A stretch of DNA of 64,000 nucleotides, taken from NCBI GenBank assembly GCA_015295985.1, contig DVDX01000049.1, positions 18,764 through 82,763 of the forward strand, given 5' to 3'. The notes beneath the pieces are model-generated. The model had not been told where the DNA came from. It did not search any database and saw only the letters and a program-made list of their open reading frames with translations. This DNA is from Synechococcus sp. M44_DOE_062. Lineage in GTDB: Bacteria; Cyanobacteriota; Cyanobacteriia; Thermostichales; Thermostichaceae. The translations under genes were made by a program, and so were the position numbers. Shown piece after piece: positions 31,752 through 39,098 of the stretch (the stretch's first letter is position 1; every line of letters starts with the position of its first letter).

Positions 31752-32009
31752 TCATAGGTCAAAGTGGCGGCGAAAGCGGGGATCCCGTTGATCCTTTTTG
31801 CGTCGGTTGCAGGTTTTGCACAACGTTTGCAGATTGCTGATATCGTTACTGCCCCCTTGGGCAATGGGGATGATGTGATCGATCTGAAGCTGAACCTCTG
31901 TGGACGATTTTCCGCAACTGCGGCAGCGGAAGCCATCTCTTTGGAAGACATACTCCCGCACGGATGCTGGAATTGGGATCCTCTTGCCAGATTTTCTCTC
32001 TTCCATCAT
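31752..32009 (-). CDS. HNH endonuclease
   Basis: YVFQRDGFRCRSCGKSSTEVQLQIDHIIPIAQGGSNDISNLQTLCKTCNRRK; CxxC...DHIIP...N...LCxxCN; 4-nt overlap with the upstream ORF. Confidence 0.92.
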   Translation of the reverse strand: MMEERKSGKRIPIPASVREYVFQRDGFRCRSCGKSSTEVQLQIDHIIPIAQGGSNDISNLQTLCKTCNRRKKDQRDPRFRRHFDL

Positions 32010-32422
32010 TCATCCATGTTGCGCAGATCGTCCAGTGGAGACTCTTCATTTAGAGATTCTGACATCTCCTGTTCAGGCTCTTTTGTCAGAAACTCAGGAT
32101 TGTCACGATAAAAGTCAATCGTAACTTCTACCCTTACTTTAACTCTACCGGTCTGCCAACAGTTGGTTTTAGGGGAAAGAACCGAGCATGGAACTCCTTT
32201 GTAGAAAAAATGAACTTTATCTTCAGGGGGGAGACCTGTTTGGATCTCAGACGAACTTAAGTAACTGTCTAGTCCACTTCCCATTTGGTCAAACCTTAGG
32301 AAATAGGAATGAATAAAGTCGCAAAGCTTAGAAATCAGGTAGACTCTGTTTTTGTTAACAAAAGTGATGACTCCGTCTCCCAGTTGGCTAAGATTGATGG
32401 ATGTTTTTGTCATTTTATTCAC
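32006..32422 (-). CDS. KGK-like domain small protein 1 with near-C-terminal SPLDDLR motif
   Basis: KGVPCSVLSPKTNCWQTGRVKVRVEVTIDFYRDN...EESPLDDLRNMDE. Confidence 0.7.
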   Translation of the reverse strand: MNKMTKTSINLSQLGDGVITFVNKNRVYLISKLCDFIHSYFLRFDQMGSGLDSYLSSSEIQTGLPPEDKVHFFYKGVPCSVLSPKTNCWQTGRVKVRVEVTIDFYRDNPEFLTKEPEQEMSESLNEESPLDDLRNMDE

Positions 32423-32423
32423 C

Positions 32424-32822
32424 TCAAGACGTAGAGACAGCTTGAATAACCCGTAAATCGTCCAGTATAGAATCTCCTGACTTTCTAGGAATGCTATCTT
32501 GAGCTACTGCTCCAGAGTCTGTAGGTTGGTCATCGGGAACAAACTCGAAATAAACCTTGACCGATATTTTGCCAGAGATCCATGACTTTCTGGGCCGCAA
32601 GACTCGAGATTTTTCCCCATTTAAGAGAGTTGTAATACCTACTCGAACACTTCTCGAGTGAAGATGACTGTTTATCCGGTATGTCTCTGCAAAAAAATAA
32701 GAGGTAATTGCACTGTGCAAGGTACTTGGAAAGTAGATTTGATCACCAATCTCAACAACAGTTTCCCTATCATCCTCTCTCAGGACTATCGGATCAACCA
32801 CTGTATTACCTCCTATTTTCAC
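32424..32822 (-). CDS. KGK-like domain small protein 2 with C-terminal-region SILDDLR motif
   Basis: SRVLRPRKSWISGKISVKVYFEFVPDDQP...GDSILDDLRVIQAVSTS. Confidence 0.7.
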   Translation of the reverse strand: MKIGGNTVVDPIVLREDDRETVVEIGDQIYFPSTLHSAITSYFFAETYRINSHLHSRSVRVGITTLLNGEKSRVLRPRKSWISGKISVKVYFEFVPDDQPTDSGAVAQDSIPRKSGDSILDDLRVIQAVSTS

Positions 32823-33283
32823 AGACTTTGCGAACCAACATCTTCACGAAGGTCATCCAGAGGGGATCCGCTGCTGCCCTCTGAGACTGTATCCTCTGGC
32901 TCAAACTCTACAGTGATCCGCAATCTGACTCTGCCTTTTTCCCAATCTTTCTTGCCCGGCACCAAGAGCTGACAAGCAAGTCCCTGCCCAAACCACTTCG
33001 CTTCTTGCATCAACTTTTCTTCTGGCTTGGGAGCAAGAAGGCTACTGGCAATGTTGAGCAAGTCTTCCGGCGGCAGGATCCCTGAGGATCTCAAGGCCGC
33101 GATGAACAAGCGATGCAGCTCTTCTTTCTTGGTCAAGTCCTCTTGGGCCGCTTTGACCAAGTTGGCAACCTTAAAAGTTTTCTCCCCTACGGAGAGGATC
33201 CCTTCTGGGTGCTGCTGTAGAGGTATCGATTTGGATCCCATGACTTTATCTCGATCAAGTGAAAGGCAAAAAACTAAAGACAA
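32819..33283 (-). CDS. KGK-like domain small protein 3 with C-terminal-region SPLDDLR motif
   Basis: GLACQLLVPGKKDWEKGRVRLRITVEFEPEDT...GSPLDDLREDVGSQSL. Confidence 0.7.
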   Translation of the reverse strand: MSLVFCLSLDRDKVMGSKSIPLQQHPEGILSVGEKTFKVANLVKAAQEDLTKKEELHRLFIAALRSSGILPPEDLLNIASSLLAPKPEEKLMQEAKWFGQGLACQLLVPGKKDWEKGRVRLRITVEFEPEDTVSEGSSGSPLDDLREDVGSQSL

Positions 33284-33289
33284 GACGCT

Positions 33290-35824
33290 CTATCTCAAAT
33301 CATCGAGGATGCTATCTAATTCTGGAAAACTCCCGTCTATGGGTGTAGAACGACTAAGAGCGCCTGCTTCGCTTGCACTGCTTTCACCTACTTGCTGTTC
33401 AGGAAGACTTGCCAAAATCTGAACTGACTCGCCAACAGAGGAAGGCTCAGGACGAGTAATCAAGGGCAGCATCTCGCGATTGAGGCCCAAAGCTTGCAGG
33501 CAGAGGTTGATCCCAGAAACAGCTTGGTTGTACTTGTCTATGTTTGCCTCCAGTTCTTTCAGCCGCTGTTGGTTAAGCGCAATTTTCTCTTCAGCTTCTT
33601 TTCTGAGAGTTGCTTCCATGAACTGCTTTGCTTCTGGGTACTTTTGTAAAATCTCATCGGCTACTTGCTTGGCAACCGGTAATAGCTGAGTTTTTAGAGT
33701 ATTGTTGGTCTCTTGTCGAAAGCTAGAACGCACTGTCTGGCTAATTTTCGGCTCGAAGTCAAGCTTAAGTAATTGTCGGATTCCAGGCTCTGCGTCTTGA
33801 ATGGCAGAGATGTCGTATGATTGGCTGGTTTGTCTTAGGACTTCTCGAAACTGGTAGATCGAGAATGTTCCTTCGTCGTAGAAGCGGGGACTTTCTCTGA
33901 GGTAGCGGTCGCACTCCTTTCGAGCACCATTGACGAGAGAACTCAAAGTTACCTCTTTAACCAAAAGAAGCTTTTTCTCCAAGTCCCCATCGGATCCCAG
34001 TAAGCGAAACAACTGCCTGTAGTAGCTCGAGCTGCGAACGTCATCAACAAGGCGACGAAAGAAGTTCTCTACAAGCGTGCTGGCTGATTCTACCAGGATG
34101 TCCTCCAGATGGTTGGATAAATAGTAAAAGGCTTCGACCAACACAGCTAAAAATGGGGCTGTGGAGTTGCGGGGACGGATGCGAACAGCTTGACTGTAAA
34201 CATTGTCCAACGAAAAAGTATCCAAAAGCTCATCTAGCCTTCGTACCATCCTAGCCTGCAACTTGCGGAAGTCATTCTCAAATTCTTTGTTTTCTCTATT
34301 GATAACTTTATTGACTACTGTCTGGATATGCTCGTCGAACTCTCGGCCAATACTGGCTAGCTGCTGATTAATCAGCGCCAGCTCATAGGAAATCATACTG
34401 TCAATATCTTTGGGCTGGCTATCAATGTCTCGGTAGAGATCTAGATAGGACTTCCTCACCTCGATGCAGAGAGGTTGCAAATCATCGGCCAGCGCGGAAA
34501 ATAGCTGTGGCCGCTTTTCTTCCGTTAAATAACGAGTGATCCCAGCCCGAAAGTCTTCAATACCGCTATCCTTAATCATATACTCAATCAAAGGTTTTCC
34601 CCACTCTCTCAGAATCCGAATGTAATTATTGATTGGTGTATCGTACCCATGCACAGAAGGACGAAATGGGGATCCAACCAACCTACCTGACGTGCAGTAC
34701 TTGTTAAACTCGCTAACAAACTGGGGTGTTTCTTCCTCACCACCCAATTCTTTGATGCTTTCTGAAAAAATCGTATCCAGTCCAAATCGATCCTCAGGGG
34801 TAGTTGTCTTGATCTGGGAACCATAGAAGCCGAGAAGGCCGCTTGTCTTGAATACGCGGAGCTGACGAAACTGCTGGTCGATAATGTTTTCCAGTCTCTG
34901 CTTTAGTTGCGCGTTGTACCAAGTCTCATCAATCCGGTTAAATACGTAGAAGACGCGGTCTCTAATGCTATCATTACCTTGAATATGCTCAATAAGCTCT
35001 GTCTCTTCCTTGGTCAGCTCACCCGTTGCAGCACACTTGAGAACGCAAACAACTGCGGACGTATCCGGATCGGCAATTTTTCGATAAGTACGCTCTGCAT
35101 CCGCTTTGACTGGAGCATCGATCCCAGGAGTATCAACAATAACGTTCCCATCTTCCAGCAAGGGGTGGTGGCAATAGTATTCCACCTTTCGCAAAACTGC
35201 ACTATTAGCACCGCGCCGGGCAAAACCCGCAGCTTCTCTCAGGTTGCCGAAGTTGAGCTGCTCCATTGAGAAAACTTTGTTCTCGGTAGAGTGAATTTTG
35301 TCCCGGTTCTGCTGGAAACCTGTAATCAACAAGCGAAGTGCATCCGCCTGCTTCGCCCGCTCTGACTTGCTTTTGCCTCCCTCCTGCTGAATAATAGCCT
35401 CAGCACGCTCCTTCAGGGGATTCAGTGCAGTGTCTTCCAGCCTGCTGAGTGACGGAGCCAAGTTTAGGAAAGCGCAGAAGGCGGTCATCTGTTCTTGCAC
35501 TTCCTGCTCGCTAAGAAAAGTGAGCACTACCCTCTCCGCATTTGGCTCTGCGTAGGCGATGTAGCACTCTGTCCCTGTGGCGTGTCCCTCGGCGCTGTAG
35601 AGAAGCTCTCTTTCTAAGAGGGCATTGATTAGCATAGACTTGCCAGCACTGAAAGCACCGGCAAAGACAATCTCGAAGGTTGGAGAAATAGCTTTGCTGA
35701 GGGAAGCTTGAATCCGAGTGGTATCTTGCTTGCCTGAAAAAGTGGAATCCTGATGCCAGAGTTGCAGGATAGCTTCAACCTGCTCTTTCAAGTTCTCACA
35801 CTGAGGCAGGAGCTTTACAGACAT
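33290..35824 (-). CDS. Dynamin-like GTPase ending in SILDDLR
   Basis: G1 GAFSAGKSMLINALL, G2 region GHATGTECYIAY, G3 DTPGID, G4 FNRID; long helical C-terminal half; terminal LDSILDDLR*. Confidence 0.88.
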   Translation of the reverse strand: MSVKLLPQCENLKEQVEAILQLWHQDSTFSGKQDTTRIQASLSKAISPTFEIVFAGAFSAGKSMLINALLERELLYSAEGHATGTECYIAYAEPNAERVVLTFLSEQEVQEQMTAFCAFLNLAPSLSRLEDTALNPLKERAEAIIQQEGGKSKSERAKQADALRLLITGFQQNRDKIHSTENKVFSMEQLNFGNLREAAGFARRGANSAVLRKVEYYCHHPLLEDGNVIVDTPGIDAPVKADAERTYRKIADPDTSAVVCVLKCAATGELTKEETELIEHIQGNDSIRDRVFYVFNRIDETWYNAQLKQRLENIIDQQFRQLRVFKTSGLLGFYGSQIKTTTPEDRFGLDTIFSESIKELGGEEETPQFVSEFNKYCTSGRLVGSPFRPSVHGYDTPINNYIRILREWGKPLIEYMIKDSGIEDFRAGITRYLTEEKRPQLFSALADDLQPLCIEVRKSYLDLYRDIDSQPKDIDSMISYELALINQQLASIGREFDEHIQTVVNKVINRENKEFENDFRKLQARMVRRLDELLDTFSLDNVYSQAVRIRPRNSTAPFLAVLVEAFYYLSNHLEDILVESASTLVENFFRRLVDDVRSSSYYRQLFRLLGSDGDLEKKLLLVKEVTLSSLVNGARKECDRYLRESPRFYDEGTFSIYQFREVLRQTSQSYDISAIQDAEPGIRQLLKLDFEPKISQTVRSSFRQETNNTLKTQLLPVAKQVADEILQKYPEAKQFMEATLRKEAEEKIALNQQRLKELEANIDKYNQAVSGINLCLQALGLNREMLPLITRPEPSSVGESVQILASLPEQQVGESSASEAGALSRSTPIDGSFPELDSILDDLR

Positions 35825-35989
35825 AAGAGAGCAATCTCCAGAAAGGCTGCTGGGATTATAACTTGCCTATGCTTGAAGTGAGGATCCCTACAGGAATTTT
35901 CTTCAGTGCTGGAGCTGTTCGAGATTTCGACCTAAGTCTAAGTCCAGATACCTACCTGAGCTCCTAAGTGAGAGCAAGGTTTTTTGTTG

Positions 35990-36385
35990 GCCAACACCGG
36001 GAAACTTCGCTGCCATCGTGACCCTCTCCGCCAGCACCCCAGATCTGGCAACGACGTAGATGGATCCCAAGCCGGGGCGGAGCTGGCCCTGACAAAATTT
36101 TTGGGAATCTCTATGCCTAGAAGCTGGTCACCCCCCCCCACCGAGCAAGAGCTGGCTCCAGACTACAGACTCCAAAAGGCAGTCTTGTGGCAGGCTGCTT
36201 CGCTTGGCAAAAGTTGCTGTATTGGCCAGGAAGTCTTGGCCAAGGGAGGGATGTATGGACACCCTGTAGGGGATCCGTCCTGGCGCAGAGGTTTTGCGGC
36301 AGGGGGAAAGGATTGGTCTGCTGGCCGGTGCTGGCTTGACTTCGTAGGGGTGCCTGAGATTGTGCGCCAAGAAAGAAATTCTTAA
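35990..36385 (+). pseudogene. Decayed partial second copy of the YgfZ/GcvT-like gene
   Basis: EQELAPDYRLQKAVLWQAASLGKSCCIGQEVLAKG aligns to [35 protein letters not shown] at 31320-31430, with internal deletions/frameshifts. Confidence 0.88.
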
Positions 36386-36551
36386 AAAGCCTTCGCCAGC
36401 CTTAAAACCGCATTTAGGATTGGCTTCTAGGGTTCGTTAGTGAGCAGCCTGCGTCTTTGTTCGCAGATGACCCGATACCGAACTGGCTAGGCTTTGTCAG
36501 CCCAGCCTGTTTTTCAGTGCAGGTGCTCGAGCCGTCAGCTTAGTCTTTGCG

Positions 36552-37574
36552 ATGCCTTCAACTGCGATGGACTCTTCGATCTCTCAATCCCAACCTTCTT
36601 CCCGGCGGGATCCCGTGTCCCTAGGTAAGCTTTCCCTGCGCATGGGGCAAGCCCTGCTGGGGTTAGCCTTGGCTACTTGGCTGCTGATGGGGCTGGGCAG
36701 TGCCACCCGTGTCATGAATGCTGGGCTTTCCTGTCCAGATTGGCCCCTTTGCTATGGAGCAATTGTGCCCAGCCAGCAGATGAACCTGCAAGTTTTTTTG
36801 GAATGGTTTCACCGCATGGTGGCTTCTGGGGTAGGCTTGGCTACCCTGGTTCTGATGGGGTTCGCTTGGCTGAAGCGCCAGGTATTGCCTGCGTGGCTGC
36901 CCTGGGGTTTGAGCTTGGCTTTTGTTCTGGTTTTGGTGCAAGGGATCCTGGGCGGGCTGACGGTCACGGAGCTGCTGCGCTTTGACATTGTGACGGCGCA
37001 CTTGGGCACGGGCCTGCTGTTTTTTGCCACTTTGCTCACCTTGGGATTAATGGTTCTGACAAGAGCCAGTTCTAGGGACTCGGTTCTGTGGGCGCGAATG
37101 GGCAAAGGGTCATTTTCCGTTGGCTACTTGCCTTGGTTGGGCTTGGGGGCGGTGCTGCTGGTGTATGTCCAGAGCCTTCTCGGCGCCTTGGTGGCCTCCC
37201 AATGGGCTTTGCATCAATGCTTTGCTGCCGGCGAGCTGTGCTGGGTGATGAATAGCCACTTGCTGGGGGTTGCTCCGGCCACCCTCGGGGTGTTGGCAGT
37301 AGCGGTAGCTACCGGGCTACGGCGCAAGTGGATCCCCCGGCTTCTCAAGTTCTTGGGTCATGGGTCTGTCGGCCTGCTGTTGGCCCAGGTGGGGATCGGC
37401 ATCTTGACCTATCGTTACCGGCTGCAGGTGGAGCCCCTGACGGTGGCCCATCAGATGGTGGGGGCAGCTTTGCTGGCTTGTCTGCTGGCTTTTACGGTGC
37501 TGGCCTGGCAAATGCGAACCCAGAGGGAAGAAGCCCGGTGGATGGCTGTGACTGCAGAAATGACCGGTGAGTGA
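36552..37574 (+). CDS. ctaA: Heme A synthase (CtaA/COX15)
   Basis: GSATRVMNAGLSCPDWPLCYG...EWFHRMVASGVGLATL; adjacent to ctaB. Confidence 0.93.
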   Translation: MPSTAMDSSISQSQPSSRRDPVSLGKLSLRMGQALLGLALATWLLMGLGSATRVMNAGLSCPDWPLCYGAIVPSQQMNLQVFLEWFHRMVASGVGLATLVLMGFAWLKRQVLPAWLPWGLSLAFVLVLVQGILGGLTVTELLRFDIVTAHLGTGLLFFATLLTLGLMVLTRASSRDSVLWARMGKGSFSVGYLPWLGLGAVLLVYVQSLLGALVASQWALHQCFAAGELCWVMNSHLLGVAPATLGVLAVAVATGLRRKWIPRLLKFLGHGSVGLLLAQVGIGILTYRYRLQVEPLTVAHQMVGAALLACLLAFTVLAWQMRTQREEARWMAVTAEMTGE

Positions 37575-37580
37575 ATTTCC

Positions 37581-38648
37581 ATGCAAAATAGCGTTTTAAC
37601 TAGCCACCTAGCTTCCTACCAGGAGCCAATAGGGGGTATCTCTTCTGAGGAGAGCCAATGTGCTCTAGGGTGCGAGCGCCAGGCGCTTGTCCGGGTTTTG
37701 CGCAGCTACAGCCAGTTGGTGAAGCCAAAGATCATCGCTCTCTTGCTGATGACGACGGCTGGGGCCATGTGGATGGCAGGCAACACCGACCTGTTTAGGT
37801 TTTTCATCACCCTTTTGGGGGGGGGAATGGCAGCGGCGGCAGCTAACGTCATCAACATGGTGTATGACGCCGATATCGATCGGATGATGGAGCGAACCCG
37901 TCATCGCCCTCTGCCTTCCGGTCGAATTCGGGCGCGGGATGCTTTGATTTTTGCCGGGATCCTGGCTTTGACTGCTTTTGGGCTGTTGGCTATTTTCACC
38001 AACCTGCTGGCTGCCGGTTTGGCCATGTTGGGGATCCTGGTGTACGTGGGGGTCTATACCCACTGGCTGAAGCGTTCCAGCACGCAAAATATCGTCATCG
38101 GTGGAGCGGCAGGAGCCATCCCGCCTTTGGTGGGCTGGGCAGCGACCACAGGCGAGCTGAGCTGGGCCGCTTGGGTGATGTTTGCCATCATCTTTTTGTG
38201 GACTCCACCCCACTTCTGGGCTTTGGCCATTCTAAAGCGAGAAGACTATGCCCGTGCCGGGGTACCCATGCTGCCAGTGGTGGCGGGCGAAAGACTCACC
38301 GCTGCGCAGATTTTGCTCTATGCACTGCTGATGGTTCCGGTCAGCCTGCTGCTGGTTTACCCCTTGGGAATGCTGGGATCCTTTTATCTAAGCGCGGCGG
38401 TGCTGCTGGGATCCCTCTTGGTTATGAAGGCGGTGCAGTTGCTGCAGGATCCCTGCAACCGAGAGCGGGCAGCCTCGCTCTTCACGTTTGCCAACCTATA
38501 CTTGCTGCTGCTGTGCGCAGCCATGGGTCTGGATAGGTGGTCGTTAACCCACACCCTCTGGAGCCAGGCCACTGCATCCCTACAAGGGATTTGCACCACC
38601 CTAATAGCCTTGGCTAGCCACTTTGCGCAGGGGGGATCCCTGGGTTGA
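37581..38648 (+). CDS. ctaB: Protoheme IX farnesyltransferase (heme O synthase)
   Basis: SQLVKPKIIALLLMTTAGAMWMAG...NVINMVYDADIDRMMERTRHRPLPSGRI. Confidence 0.95.
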   Translation: MQNSVLTSHLASYQEPIGGISSEESQCALGCERQALVRVLRSYSQLVKPKIIALLLMTTAGAMWMAGNTDLFRFFITLLGGGMAAAAANVINMVYDADIDRMMERTRHRPLPSGRIRARDALIFAGILALTAFGLLAIFTNLLAAGLAMLGILVYVGVYTHWLKRSSTQNIVIGGAAGAIPPLVGWAATTGELSWAAWVMFAIIFLWTPPHFWALAILKREDYARAGVPMLPVVAGERLTAAQILLYALLMVPVSLLLVYPLGMLGSFYLSAAVLLGSLLVMKAVQLLQDPCNRERAASLFTFANLYLLLLCAAMGLDRWSLTHTLWSQATASLQGICTTLIALASHFAQGGSLG

Positions 38649-38764
38649 CAACCCACGTTGGCCGACCCGTTCTTCCTCAAAATTGCGGCCCATTCTAGAG
38701 AGTGACGCCTCATGCCGTGCAGAGTAGGATGGACTGACCATCGCTAAGCGAGACGCACCCGGCC

Positions 38765-39043
38765 ATGACGAATGAAGAGATTGAGACGCGGTTTGTCCAG
38801 TTGGCCGAAGCTGTGACCAGGGTAGCCGATACAGTTGCTAAGGTTACCGATGCTCAGCTTGCCTTACAGACCCTTTCCGGGCGTCTCGCTGAAGTTGTCC
38901 TGGAATTGAGGCAGGAAGTGCGGGAATTACGGCAGGAGCTGAGAGAATTGAGGCAGCGGCAGGCTGAATCGGATCAACGCTTTGAGGTTCTCCTTCAGGA
39001 AATCCGCTTTTTGATCCGCCGCCAGGGAGAAGGGGAACCATGA
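38765..39043 (+). CDS. Small coiled-coil protein
   Basis: 92 aa; heptad-like VLELRQEVRELRQELRELRQRQAESDQRFEVLLQEI. Confidence 0.6.
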   Translation: MTNEEIETRFVQLAEAVTRVADTVAKVTDAQLALQTLSGRLAEVVLELRQEVRELRQELRELRQRQAESDQRFEVLLQEIRFLIRRQGEGEP

Positions 39044-39098
39044 CCGAGTCTCTCACGGGGCCACGGATTGCTTGGTCGAACTCGAGCTTCTGAGGATG

